From Bacillus sp. B1-b2 (GTDB taxonomy: Bacteria > Bacillota > Bacilli > Bacillales > Cytobacillaceae), in contig NZ_WEHU01000009.1 of the NCBI RefSeq assembly GCF_009183415.1, forward strand, positions 62,001 through 126,000: DNA of 64,000 nucleotides. The letters run 5' to 3'. The notes under the pieces were generated by a model, which saw only the letters and a program-made list of their open reading frames with translations, did no database searches and was not told where the DNA came from. This document shows positions 9,618 to 18,960 of this stretch, one piece after another (the first letter of the stretch is position 1; the number at the start of each line of letters is the position of its first letter). The translations under genes were made by a program, and so were the position numbers.

Positions 9618-10832
9618 ATGAAAGCTGTTGGTATTATTGTAGAATATAACCCACTACACAATGGACATTTACATCATGTGCAACAGGCACGAGAAAAATC
9701 TAATGCAGATATCGTTATAGCTGTAATGAGCGGTCCCTTTCTACAGCGTGGGGAGCCAGCAATTGTTTCTAAATGGGCTAGAACGAATATGGCTTTAGAA
9801 GCTGGTATCGATATGGTTATTGAATTACCGTATTCTTTCGCTACACAACATGCCGAGGTTTTCGCATCTGGAGCAGTAGATTTACTTAATAGCATGCTTT
9901 GTGACTATGTATGCTTCGGAAGTGAATCTGGTAATATAAATGACTTTAAAGAAACCTATGAATTTCTAGCACTTCATCAACAGGAAGAAAATGACCTTGT
10001 AAAACAATATATCAAGAAAGGCTACAGCTATCCTAAAGCAAGGTCTTTTGCTTTAGAAGAACTAAATAAAAGAACAAGCGTGAAAACTCTTGATCTTCAA
10101 ACTCCAAATAATATACTTGGATTCGAATATTATAAAGCTGTTCAAAAAGGCAACTATAAGATGGAAGTTCTGACTATTCCGCGCAAACTAGCTGGTTATC
10201 ATGATGAAGTATTCACATCTGATACAATAGCTAGTGCAACAAGTATTAGAAAAGAGTTAGGAAAGCACAAAAACATGATGGCTATTCAGCCATATTTACC
10301 GAAGAGTACATACTCCATTCTACAAACCTATAGAGATACATATCACACCTATCATACTTGGGAAAATTACTGGCCATACTTAAAGTTCAGACTCCTCCAG
10401 CTGACAGCACAGGAGCTTTCTCATATATTTGAAATAGAGGAAGGATTAGAACACCGACTATTAAAATTTGCGAAGGAAGCACAGTCTTTTCAAGCATTTC
10501 TAACCGCTATTAAAACAAAAAGATATACATGGACAAGGCTTCAAAGGGTATGTTTACATATCTTAACAAATACGACTAAAGCAGAAATGAAAGCTGTCAA
10601 GAAACCAGCATATATCAGATTATTAGGAATGACAAAAAAAGGAAGAGATTATCTAAAAGAAAATAAAAAAAATTTCCTTCTTCCTATGCTCTCTAAGATA
10701 TCCTCCTTTCAGCATGATCAACTTGAATTGGATATCCGTGCTTCTCATATATATGCATTAGGTGCACCAATAACAGCTCAACAATCCCTACTCGAGATGG
10801 ATTTTAAACAACCACCAATCATGAAGGAATAA
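9618..10832 (+). CDS. tmcAL: tRNA(Met) cytidine acetate ligase TmcAL (YlbM)
   Basis: Forms N4-acetylcytidine at the wobble position of elongator tRNA-Met from acetate and ATP (known for B. subtilis YlbM). The nucleotidyltransferase signature is IIVEYNPLHNGHLHHV (HxGH), followed by MSGPFLQRGEPAIVSKWAR and TIASATSIRKEL, the SxTxxR-like motif. 404 residues. GAGGGAGATAACA precedes the ATG. Convergent with ylbK across a shared terminator. Confidence 0.93.
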   Translation: MKAVGIIVEYNPLHNGHLHHVQQAREKSNADIVIAVMSGPFLQRGEPAIVSKWARTNMALEAGIDMVIELPYSFATQHAEVFASGAVDLLNSMLCDYVCFGSESGNINDFKETYEFLALHQQEENDLVKQYIKKGYSYPKARSFALEELNKRTSVKTLDLQTPNNILGFEYYKAVQKGNYKMEVLTIPRKLAGYHDEVFTSDTIASATSIRKELGKHKNMMAIQPYLPKSTYSILQTYRDTYHTYHTWENYWPYLKFRLLQLTAQELSHIFEIEEGLEHRLLKFAKEAQSFQAFLTAIKTKRYTWTRLQRVCLHILTNTTKAEMKAVKKPAYIRLLGMTKKGRDYLKENKKNFLLPMLSKISSFQHDQLELDIRASHIYALGAPITAQQSLLEMDFKQPPIMKE

Positions 10833-10842
10833 GAAGGGACAA

Positions 10843-10884
10843 CTGAAAAGTATAGGAATGATTTTTGCTTTTTATACTTTTCAG
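10843..10884. terminator. Bidirectional terminator tmcAL/ylbK
   Basis: 12-bp stem CTGAAAAGTATA / TATACTTTTCAG between convergent genes. Confidence 0.75.
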
Positions 10885-10892
10885 CTCTGTTT

Positions 10893-11663
10893 CTATAAAT
10901 TAAATTTTTTCTTGATTTCATTCACGTATTTTTTTGCCTCTTCTTCCCCTATCTCTATTATTTTCTCCACTTCTACGAATGCTTTGCTACTAAACATTCC
11001 AACAGAAGGTCTTAGCATAACATCCGTAACATGTCCTTTTGATTGGACTAATTCCATCTGCATAATCTCAATGGATCGCATCATAACATCGTAGATATTA
11101 TTTATTTCTATTTGATTTGTCGTGATAGCAACGTCTACTCCAATAACTATATCTGCTCCCATCTCTTTTACTACTGAAACAGGAACTCTGTCTACTACTC
11201 CACCATCTACTAGTAATCTTCCATTTATCTTCTCAGGAACAAATATGCCAGGAATAGAAATACTTGCACGTACAGCAGAAGCAATAGGACCTTTTTTGAA
11301 AACAACCTTCTCTCCTGAATGTAAATCAGTCGCAATAATGGAAATAGGAATATCTAACTCTTCTATATTTCTTCCATATGTAAATAAGTGAATTAATTCT
11401 TTCACTTTATTTCCAGCAATAAACCCCATCTTAGGTACTGTAAAATCCAAATAATACTTGCGCTGAAAAAATTTTGATATCGTATAAAGACGATTAACAT
11501 CCAAACCTGCTCCGTACAAACAAGCAATAATAGCACCGATACTAGAACCAGCTATGTAATCAATGGGGATGTTTGCTTCTTTTAACACTTTTAATACCCC
11601 AATATGAGCTAGCCCTCTTGCACCACCTGACCCTAGAGCAAGACCAACTTTTGGTCGTGTCAT
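10893..11663 (-). CDS. ylbK: Patatin-like phospholipase family protein (YlbK)
   Basis: RssA/YlbK-type patatin fold with an oxyanion loop GSGGARGLAHIGVL, nucleophile GSSIGAI (GxSxG, about residues 38-42) and the catalytic Asp in VDGGVVDRVPV, so a Ser-Asp dyad hydrolase is intact. The substrate is unknown. I choose the ATG at 11663 (MTRPKVGLALGSG, 256 residues); an in-frame GTG at 11675 is too close to its SD. The ylbL protease gene, next to it in B. subtilis, is absent. Confidence 0.9.
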   Translation of the reverse strand: MTRPKVGLALGSGGARGLAHIGVLKVLKEANIPIDYIAGSSIGAIIACLYGAGLDVNRLYTISKFFQRKYYLDFTVPKMGFIAGNKVKELIHLFTYGRNIEELDIPISIIATDLHSGEKVVFKKGPIASAVRASISIPGIFVPEKINGRLLVDGGVVDRVPVSVVKEMGADIVIGVDVAITTNQIEINNIYDVMMRSIEIMQMELVQSKGHVTDVMLRPSVGMFSSKAFVEVEKIIEIGEEEAKKYVNEIKKKFNL

Positions 11664-11867
11664 AATTTTCACCAACCTCTTTCTTGTAAATTCAATCTAC
11701 ATAATTCTATGGTCTTTTTTTTTATGTTATGAGTATATTGGTTGGTAGAGGGATATTTAAATATCATTATTTTCTGTACAAGCCATTGTACAAAAGCATG
11801 GTTTGCTATCCTCATTTACATAAAATTAGAGCCTATCTGTTTGCTCTAAAGGAGGGAGTCAATTATA

Positions 11868-13085
11868 TTGTTACGGTCTAAAATGAAGACGGCACTTCTA
11901 GCCTTGTCTGCCTCTCTCTTAGTACTTGCCTTAATTTCTTTCCCAGGAATTGCAGTGGAAGCATCTAAGGATGGACTTAATACATGGTGGACTATTGTGT
12001 TTCCTTCGCTTCTTCCATTTCTGATTCTGTCTGAAGTATTAATAGGATTTGGTGTGGTACGTTTTATTGGTGTTTTGTTAGAACCTGTAATGAGGCCGCT
12101 CTTTAAAGTACCGGGAGTTGGTGGGTTTGTATGGGCAATGGGAATGGTTTCTGGATTTCCAACAGGGGCAAAATTAACCGCAAGAATGCGTCAAGAAGGA
12201 CAATTAACAAGAATTGAAGCAGAGAGACTTGCATCCTTTTCTAATGCTTCTAATCCAATGTTTATTATTGGGGCAGTTTCGGCAGCTTTCTTTAACAATC
12301 CTAAACTCGGCATCTTACTTGCATTTTCTCATTATTTAGCGAACTTTACAGTTGGGTTATGTATGCGATTTTACGGAAGAGAGGAGAAAGTAACAAAGAA
12401 GGAAACCAAAAAGGCTTCTATTAAAAGAGCTTTCCGTGAACTTCATCATACTCGACTAAAAGATAAACGCCCACTAGGAAAATTAATGGGCGATGCTGTC
12501 TCCTCCTCTATTCAATCATTATTAATGATTGGAGGATTTATTATCTTATTTTCTGTTATCAATCGACTTCTGCTTCATTTAAATATTACATCCTATATTG
12601 GGGAATTATTAAAGCCTATTTTTTCGTTTTTTACCTTTACGGGTGAGTTAACCATTCCCTTAATAGCAGGAATTTTTGAAATAACGACTGGAAGCAAATT
12701 GACAAGCGAGGTTGATACTTCTTTGTTACACCAAGCAATCATTACTAGTGTTATTTTAGGTTTTAGTGGTTTAAGTGTGCAAGCACAGGTTGCCAGTATT
12801 CTTGCCCAAACAGATATTCGCTTTAAACCATTCTTTTTTGCAAGATTGCTACAAGCTACTTTTGCAGGAGTATATACGTTCTTAGCATGGAATTGGTTTA
12901 ATACATTATTCTTAAAAGAAAATGCACCTGCCATTGCCATTCCTGGATTTAGTGAAAATCAAAAAAGCTTCTTTGAACAAGCATTTGAAACCATTAATAT
13001 GTGGGGGCCTGTTATCACCATTCTCTCCCTTTTTATCTATATCATTGTACTATGGAAAAGATTAGCCTTTAGGCGTGAAATTTAA
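11868..13085 (+). CDS. ylbJ: Sporulation integral membrane protein YlbJ
   Basis: 405-residue polytopic membrane protein of the nucleoside-recognition/YlbJ family, required for heat-resistant spores in B. subtilis (SigE regulon). It starts at a TTG (11868) with AAAGGAGGGAG 9 bp upstream; the next ATG (11883) is too far from that SD. Signatures are WWTIVFPSLLPFLILSE, VSGFPTGAKL and SNASNPMFIIGAV, repeated in the second half as LSVQAQVASIL. Convergent with coaD. Confidence 0.93.
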   Translation: MLRSKMKTALLALSASLLVLALISFPGIAVEASKDGLNTWWTIVFPSLLPFLILSEVLIGFGVVRFIGVLLEPVMRPLFKVPGVGGFVWAMGMVSGFPTGAKLTARMRQEGQLTRIEAERLASFSNASNPMFIIGAVSAAFFNNPKLGILLAFSHYLANFTVGLCMRFYGREEKVTKKETKKASIKRAFRELHHTRLKDKRPLGKLMGDAVSSSIQSLLMIGGFIILFSVINRLLLHLNITSYIGELLKPIFSFFTFTGELTIPLIAGIFEITTGSKLTSEVDTSLLHQAIITSVILGFSGLSVQAQVASILAQTDIRFKPFFFARLLQATFAGVYTFLAWNWFNTLFLKENAPAIAIPGFSENQKSFFEQAFETINMWGPVITILSLFIYIIVLWKRLAFRREI

Positions 13086-13088
13086 TAA

Positions 13089-13115
13089 GGACAGCCTATT
13101 GGATATAGGCTGTCC
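13089..13115. terminator. Hairpin after ylbJ, first of two identical copies
   Basis: GGACAGCCTAT ... ATAGGCTGTCC 4 bp past the ylbJ stop. A 25-bp core is repeated exactly at 13366-13390. There is no strong T-run, so termination efficiency is uncertain. Confidence 0.6.
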
Positions 13116-13180
13116 TGCTGTCGAGAAACCCCTCTATGGAGTAAAGTGAGAATATAAAGCTGTATATTTAAACACCCTGC

Positions 13181-13329
13181 TGAATAGGGGGATGATTTCC
13201 TTTACAGGGGTTCGCTTTCCGTGGGGCTCGCGCTGAGCCGCTTCGGCGCATGCGCCTGCAGGGTCTCAGCTGTCTCGCAGATCCCACAGGAGTCTCACCC
13301 CTTCCACTACAATCATCTGGATAAAAATT
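13181..13329. repeat. Dispersed hairpin element, copy 1
   Basis: A G+C-rich island in A/T-rich sequence. It shares with 32971-33125 the blocks TTCGCTTTCC(G/A)TGGGGCTCG, AGGAGTCTCA and ATCATCTGGATTAAAATT-like ends. Internally, GTGGG (13221-) pairs with CCCAC, GCTGAG with CTCAGC, and GGCGCATGCGCC is self-complementary, giving one long imperfect hairpin. Elements of this kind recur in Bacillus-type genomes; the role is unknown. Confidence 0.8.
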
Positions 13330-13365
13330 CTATTTTATCTTTCTAATATACTTTTTCTACAAGCT

Positions 13366-13390
13366 GACAGCCTATTGGATATAGGCTGTC
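13366..13390 (-). terminator. Terminator of coaD, second identical copy
   Basis: GACAGCCTAT ... ATAGGCTGTC, identical over 25 bp to the hairpin at 13090-13114, located immediately after the coaD stop. Confidence 0.65.
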
Positions 13391-13393
13391 TTT

Positions 13394-14448
<1,055 letters not shown>

Positions 14449-14611
14449 TTCATCACCACAACTTATCTTATTAACAAATACTTTTATTTCCTTTCCTATC
14501 CTACCATAAAGCATTTAGTGAGCCAACATTTTATCGTTATTGTTCCATGAACCTTCGAATTTAACGCCACAAAAAGAAAATTTATGTTTTTATGTATAAG
14601 AGACCCATTGC

Positions 14612-14778
14612 TGGGGATAATGTAAGTAACGACATCTATTCGAGGATGTTGTTGCCAACCGCGGAGAAGACTTACGTTTCCCCATAAGTTCTTCCTCCGG
14701 TTTCTCCTCTCCCTTTACCTTCTTTCCTAATTTAGGATATAGAAGGATCCTGCAGGTTTTTGCCTGTAGGTTTTTTTT
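14612..14778. ncRNA. Structured RNA element between ylbG and rsmD (position of the ylbH element)
   Basis: Nested stems are TGGGGA (14612-14617)/TCCCCA (14679-14684), GTAAGT (14622-14627)/ACTTAC (14670-14675) and AACGACATC (14628-14636)/GATGTTGTT (14645-14653). A pyrimidine-rich stretch (TTCTTCCTCC, TCTCCTCTCCC) and a hairpin with eight Ts follow. The location, directly upstream of rsmD (ylbH), matches the published ylbH leader motif. Strand is unresolved. The plus strand has G-U pairs where the minus strand would have A-C mismatches, and ends in an intrinsic terminator, like a small RNA. The minus strand would be the rsmD leader and contains GGAGGAAGAACTT followed by a 31-codon ORF (MGKRKSSPRLATT...). 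Confidence 0.55.
14749..14778 (+). terminator. Intrinsic terminator on the plus strand
   Basis: CCTGCAGG (14749-14756) / CCTGTAGG (14763-14770) with one G-U pair, then eight Ts. No annotated plus-strand gene precedes it, which suggests an unannotated transcript. Confidence 0.6.
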
Positions 14779-14819
14779 ATTCCACAATGAAACTCGCCTT
14801 TTCTAAAATAGACAAAAAC

Positions 14820-14853
14820 AGTATGAATAGTTAGAATCCTAATTACTCATACT
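14820..14853 (-). terminator. Terminator of ylbG
   Basis: On the minus strand AGTATGAGTAATTAG pairs with CTAACTATTCATACT, then GTTTTTGTCTATTTT. It separates ylbG from rsmD transcription. Confidence 0.75.
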
Positions 14854-14863
14854 GCTTTTCTAT

Positions 14864-15139
14864 TTAAATTCCCATTTTGTAATCATATTCTTTTGCTTTA
14901 TCTGGTTTTGAATTTTCAAATTCTAACTTGAGAAAAGGTTTATAAGAAGGCTCCACTTTTTTCACAAATGAATGTGCTTGTATCTTTTCCATTAAACTTT
15001 CTACTTCACTTTGATTTGTATATAGAACTACGTATTTTAATCGTTTTGAGATAAAATGTACATTCCCATACCTTCTTAACATTTTCGCTTGTTTCAGCGA
15101 AAATAACCAAACAATAATTCCTTGCCTCTGCCCCAGCAT
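14864..15139 (-). CDS. ylbG: DUF2129 protein YlbG
   Basis: 91-residue UPF0298/DUF2129 protein; function unknown. Signatures are [22 protein letters not shown] near the N-terminus (cited in part), a central strand [11 protein letters not shown] and the [17 protein letters not shown] segment. AAAGGAG precedes the ATG at 15139. It follows ricF as in B. subtilis. Confidence 0.92.
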   Translation of the reverse strand: MLGQRQGIIVWLFSLKQAKMLRRYGNVHFISKRLKYVVLYTNQSEVESLMEKIQAHSFVKKVEPSYKPFLKLEFENSKPDKAKEYDYKMGI

Positions 15140-15235
15140 TCTTTAGCTCCTTTAGTTTCGTATTTTTTCATCATTCTAACATAAGTACAACAGATTAGAA
15201 AAGGAAATCTAATGATGCTAATGACTCTCTTTAAA

Positions 15236-15266
15236 AAAAGCAATGAACCATTTGGCCATTGCTTTT
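15236..15266. terminator. Terminator of ricF
   Basis: Stem AAAAGCAATG / CATTGCTTTT with flanking A/T runs. Confidence 0.8.
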
Positions 15267-15274
15267 AACTTATA

Positions 15275-15718
15275 TTATGCAGAACAACTACAGCTTCCTC
15301 CGCTTCCACATCCTCCAGTTGAGCAACCTGATTCAAAAAATGGATTACCTGTTGGTACTTTTACATACGTAGATACTGAGTGGCCAATAATGACACTAAC
15401 ATCATCTAATAGCTTTTGCAGTTCGTTTTCAGCTATTTTAAACTCTGCCACATTGACATCTAAGTCCATTTCTCGTTTCAGCTGTCTAATATCCATCATA
15501 ACTCTCTTATATTCTGGATGATATTTACCAAAGCGTTGTACTTCTTCATACAATTCCTTCATCTGATTGAAGGAATGTATTTTTCGCTGTGTTTCCTTAT
15601 CTGAGTGTAGAATAGACAAACAAATACGGTATTGTTCTGCAACCTCTGATTCTAAAATCATTTGTGCAATGATTTCTGCTTCCTCTTCCATTCGTAGCAT
15701 TTCAGTTGTAGCAAGCAC
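15275..15718 (-). CDS. ricF: RicF (YlbF), subunit of the Ric RNA-processing complex
   Basis: With RicA (YmcA) and RicT (YaaT) this protein helps RNase Y mature polycistronic mRNAs and affects competence, biofilm and sporulation (known in B. subtilis). 147 residues, helical YlbF/YmcA domain, then a C-terminal Cys cluster (Cys132, 137, 143, 145 in GCSTGGCGSGGSCSC), the region that takes part in iron-sulfur binding in the complex. The GTG start at 15718 is preceded by AAGGAGGTG. Confidence 0.93.
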   Translation of the reverse strand: MLATTEMLRMEEEAEIIAQMILESEVAEQYRICLSILHSDKETQRKIHSFNQMKELYEEVQRFGKYHPEYKRVMMDIRQLKREMDLDVNVAEFKIAENELQKLLDDVSVIIGHSVSTYVKVPTGNPFFESGCSTGGCGSGGSCSCSA

Positions 15719-15781
15719 GTATCTGTCACCTCCTTCTTTATTTTACATGAAATATAAAAGAAAGAAAAGGAGAGAGACTAT

Positions 15782-16207
15782 TTATTCCTTTATTAACACA
15801 TCAAATGTTTTCTTACTTAACATGGATTGATCTTCCTCTGATACTAATGAGAGCGTGAGTTCATGCTTACCAGCTGGAAAATCTGGAATAACAAATGCCG
15901 CAGTATGATATTCCTTTTTATTCTTTCCATCTATTGCTAGTACTAATTTAACAGACTTGCCTTCCTTGTTTTCTCGAAATGAATATCCATTCACTTTACA
16001 TTCAACATACACACTACTTCCTTTTACTACATGGCCAACTTGAAGTATATCCACCGCTTGCTCATTAATAGAAGCTTGTACTACTTCATTCGATAAAAAT
16101 GTTGATTCTGACTTCTTTTTAGGAACGATTTCTTTATCAGGTATATCATTTGTACAAGCAGCTACCAATAGAAAAACAGGAAAACAGAATGTAAGTATTT
16201 TTTTCAT
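15782..16207 (-). CDS. Hypothetical lipoprotein
   Basis: 141 residues from the ATG at 16207 (GGAG 8 bp upstream). It has a lipoprotein signal peptide, MKKILTFCFPVFLLVAAC, with the lipobox Cys at residue 18. A Lys-rich linker is followed by a beta-rich domain (VYVECKVNGYSF, VKLVLAIDGK, FPAGKHELTLSLV) that suggests an immunoglobulin-like fold facing the outside. I do not recognise the family. It sits between ylbE and ricF, where B. subtilis has no gene that I know of. Confidence 0.7.
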   Translation of the reverse strand: MKKILTFCFPVFLLVAACTNDIPDKEIVPKKKSESTFLSNEVVQASINEQAVDILQVGHVVKGSSVYVECKVNGYSFRENKEGKSVKLVLAIDGKNKKEYHTAAFVIPDFPAGKHELTLSLVSEEDQSMLSKKTFDVLIKE

Positions 16208-16300
16208 GAAAAACACTCCAGTACATTTAATAGTATGGAGTTAGTATGACCATTTATCTTAATAATATGAATTCATGCTTCCTGTTTTGTTTCTATGGTA

Positions 16301-16540
16301 TTATTGCTGTGCGTTCATTGCTTGAAACATGCTAACCATCATAGATGCCATTTGGACGCCATTGGAGAATTTTTGTACATGATCTGGAATTGTTTTTTTA
16401 TAATATTGCAAGGAAGCAACCTCAAAGGCTTCTAATTCATTAGGATTTCTACTTAAAGACCGATACCAATAAGGTTGCTCTCTTAAGAATTGCTGCAGCT
16501 CTTGACTTTGTGAAATGTATTCTTTAACATTCTGTCTCAT
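16301..16540 (-). CDS. ylbE: YlbE-like protein
   Basis: 79-residue cytoplasmic protein with the family features QPYWYRSLSRNP and a C-terminal MASMMVSMFQAM. Function unknown. TAGGAGG overlaps the end of ylbD, and the gap to ylbD is 17 bp, so ylbD and ylbE form an operon. Confidence 0.88.
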   Translation of the reverse strand: MRQNVKEYISQSQELQQFLREQPYWYRSLSRNPNELEAFEVASLQYYKKTIPDHVQKFSNGVQMASMMVSMFQAMNAQQ

Positions 16541-16557
16541 GATAAAAAACCTCCTAG

Positions 16558-16992
16558 TTAATCTTTTCGGAACGAAAATGGACCAGTTGGTTTTTGCGGA
16601 TTAGAATCTGCTGATTTTCCACTAGAATTATTAGTTGCTGAAAATTGAGATATTACACCTTGAATAGTTCCTAATGCCTGATTTAGATTAGCAATATAGC
16701 CTTGTAACTGATTTTGATCCATATTTTTCAACGTATCCATAATGGAGGACATCCAAACTGATTTATTCTCTGTACCTTCTTTGTCCTTATCCTTTGAATC
16801 TTCCTGCTTATGTCCTGTACTTCCTTCTTCTAATTCTGTCCACCTTGGGTCATCTGGTCCTAACAAGTACCAATCCTCATAAAGCTCCTGCAGAGTAACC
16901 TTTCCACTTTTAGCTTCCTTCATAATTTTTGGATTTACTTTTATAAATGCTTTAAATTCCTCTATAGAAGGATGAAGCTGTTTGTTAGCCAT
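16558..16992 (-). CDS. ylbD: Spore coat protein YlbD
   Basis: 144 residues. The N-terminal HPSIEEFKAFIKVNPK and LQELYEDWYLLGPDDPRW match the YlbD coat-protein family. A charged linker (KQEDSKDKDKEG) and a Gln/Asn-rich C-terminal part follow. In B. subtilis YlbD is a SigK-dependent outer coat component. First gene of the ylbD-ylbE pair. Confidence 0.88.
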   Translation of the reverse strand: MANKQLHPSIEEFKAFIKVNPKIMKEAKSGKVTLQELYEDWYLLGPDDPRWTELEEGSTGHKQEDSKDKDKEGTENKSVWMSSIMDTLKNMDQNQLQGYIANLNQALGTIQGVISQFSATNNSSGKSADSNPQKPTGPFSFRKD

Positions 16993-17142
16993 ACCTTTTC
17001 ACCTCGATACCATACATATGCCTATATTTACTGTATGTCATCATAGCAGAAGTGTGCATTCTTCTTCCTTCATTTTTTATTGATTAAACAAATAGGGTAT
17101 TTTCCTACGATTATAGTAAAGCTAGAACACTAAATATCATTT

Positions 17143-17197
17143 TAAAAAAAAGCATGGTAGGAAGAACCGTCTATTACTAGTCGTGGTCTTCTTACCA
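17143..17197 (-). terminator. Terminator of ylbC
   Basis: Minus strand ATGGTAAGAAGACC / GGTTCTTCCTACCAT, then eight Ts. Confidence 0.85.
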
Positions 17198-17204
17198 TAC
17201 TTAA

Positions 17205-18260
17205 TCACCATTTTTCTATAAAATTTTGAGTAAAATACTTATCGTAAACTCCTACTCCTAGATGAGTAAACTTCTCATTAAGCAAGCATTCACGATGGCC
17301 TTTACTGTTCAACCAGCCCTCTATAACAGCTGGTGCATCTGCATATCCTGCAGCAATATTCTCTCCAGCCACTTGATAAAATACTTCACCCGTTTTTAAT
17401 CGTTCTTCTAAATCTCCAAATTTATCGGATGTATGAGAGAAAGTCTCTGTATCGTGCATATCTTGGCTATGACCAAGGGCAACAGTCGCTGTTTGTTGAT
17501 CCCATTCAACTGTTCCTAGATTAAATCTACTTCTTAAGACATTAGTCATATCTAATATTTGCTGCTCATTCCCTCTCTCAACAGCTTCATCCTTTTCTAC
17601 TGCTTCATCTGTCTCTAATAATTCTCCTCTATAAACTAATTCATATGGGCGTAAATGGAGCAATGTTCGTTTATCCATGTAACGAATACTTGACAATGTT
17701 CCTGTAAATTTATCAAAATATAATTGTGCATAATAATTACCCATTTGAATTAAAGGTCTATTATTTATTTCATCCTCAGACAATTCAAAACGATAAGATG
17801 AATTTTCATAATCTAAACTAATATTTGTTTCTATTGGTGTAGTGGTATAAATCTCTCCTACCTCTTGTCCAATTTTATAAGGCGAAATGTTCACATTTGA
17901 TCCAATAGCATAAACAGTCACTACTTTATCATCCAAGACACCAACTTGAAAATAGTCGGCAATATTTTGATTATATATCCACCACTCATACTCATATGCA
18001 GAAGGATCTACTCTAGCTGGCTTACCATATAAGCTTTCTAGCTCACTTACACTCTTTCCAATTAAGGTTCCTAACCCTTCTGATGGTACAGGTTGTCCTT
18101 GATTTTCCTGATTTATTTGCTGCAGATTCTCTTCTTCTGTTGGATTATCTTCATTATCAACCAGAATTTCTGGATTATCACCTTGATCTGTAATACTAAA
18201 ATAAAGGGCACCAGCAATTAATATAACAATGATTACAAGACTTCTTATTAAAATTTTCAG
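17205..18260 (-). CDS. ylbC: CAP/SCP-domain protein YlbC, apparent CTG start
   Basis: The reading frame is open from a stop just upstream of 18275 down to 17205. The only good start is CTG at 18260, with AGAGGGGG 7 bp upstream, giving 351 residues (346 in B. subtilis). It begins MKILIRSLVIIVILIAGALY, a membrane anchor or signal. An acidic Asn/Gln-rich linker follows, then a CAP-associated domain (LIGKSVSELESLYGKP ... YEYEWWIYNQ), then a C-terminal CAP domain (HSQDMHDTETFSH, AGENIAAGY, GHRECLLN). Starting at the internal TTG 17936 would lose the anchor and most of the CAP-associated domain. Function unknown; extracytoplasmic. Confidence 0.88.
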   Translation of the reverse strand: MKILIRSLVIIVILIAGALYFSITDQGDNPEILVDNEDNPTEEENLQQINQENQGQPVPSEGLGTLIGKSVSELESLYGKPARVDPSAYEYEWWIYNQNIADYFQVGVLDDKVVTVYAIGSNVNISPYKIGQEVGEIYTTTPIETNISLDYENSSYRFELSEDEINNRPLIQMGNYYAQLYFDKFTGTLSSIRYMDKRTLLHLRPYELVYRGELLETDEAVEKDEAVERGNEQQILDMTNVLRSRFNLGTVEWDQQTATVALGHSQDMHDTETFSHTSDKFGDLEERLKTGEVFYQVAGENIAAGYADAPAVIEGWLNSKGHRECLLNEKFTHLGVGVYDKYFTQNFIEKW

Positions 18261-18388
18261 AGGATTTCCCCCTCTCTAGCATTATTTCTATTAATATATG
18301 TGCTATCATTATTAATTAGTATAACTTAATTTAAAAAAATTTAATAGAATAAGTAGAATTTTCATAAGAATTTATACTAGTATAATAA

Positions 18389-18413
18389 AAAAGCACCTCA
18401 ATATGAGATGCTT
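18389..18413 (-). terminator. Terminator of the DUF420 gene
   Basis: Minus strand AAAGCATCTC / GAGGTGCTTT followed by TTTTTT. Confidence 0.8.
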
Positions 18414-18420
18414 TCGTTTT

Positions 18421-18888
18421 TTAAAATCCTAGTATTGCTTTTATAACAGAGGTTGTTTCTCCACCATGGTAGATCACATATAACAAGATATATACAGCTA
18501 CTCCTGTTATAGCAGTGAAAAACCAAATAATGCTAGTAGTAGGTCCTATTTTTCTGTGTATAGCATATTTTTGTTTATATCCAGTGTACAGCATCGTTAT
18601 CCCTAAAACGGCACCGACTGTAGCCAAAGTAATATGAAAAATTAGGAAGATGGTATAGTAAATTTTAATATCATCAGGTCCACCAAATGATGTATTCCCG
18701 ATAAAAATGGTTCTAGAAGCATAAATAATGAAGAAAGAAACAGCAAAAATCCCTGCAAAAGTCATAGCTTTTTGGTGTTCTTTTATTTTCCCCTTCTTAA
18801 TTAAACTCCATCCTATTGCCACAAAAATGGCACTAATTACGATAAAAGCAGTACTAATTGTTGGTAATATCGGTACATTAAAATTCAT
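18421..18888 (-). CDS. ctaM: DUF420 membrane protein, CtaM-like oxidase assembly factor
   Basis: 155 residues from the ATG at 18888, which has GGAGTGGGG upstream. Four to five membrane helices contain conserved His residues (EHQKAM, IFHITLA, AIHRKIG), typical of DUF420 (B. subtilis YozB). The Staphylococcus aureus homologue CtaM is needed for an active haem-copper oxidase; assignment by family. It follows ctaB by 72 bp. Oxidase subunit genes are missing next to it. Confidence 0.82.
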   Translation of the reverse strand: MNFNVPILPTISTAFIVISAIFVAIGWSLIKKGKIKEHQKAMTFAGIFAVSFFIIYASRTIFIGNTSFGGPDDIKIYYTIFLIFHITLATVGAVLGITMLYTGYKQKYAIHRKIGPTTSIIWFFTAITGVAVYILLYVIYHGGETTSVIKAILGF

Positions 18889-18960
18889 TCGAAACCCCAC
18901 TCCATAAATATTTACCCTTTTTGTTTTCCGTCCATCCCCATACCTAACTTACAAAGAGCT

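Noticed and set aside
14590-14787. 65-codon minus-strand ORF between ylbG and rsmD
   Set aside because: It runs through a terminator hairpin and the stems of a structured RNA element; no family resemblance. Only its last 31 codons have an SD, noted under the RNA.
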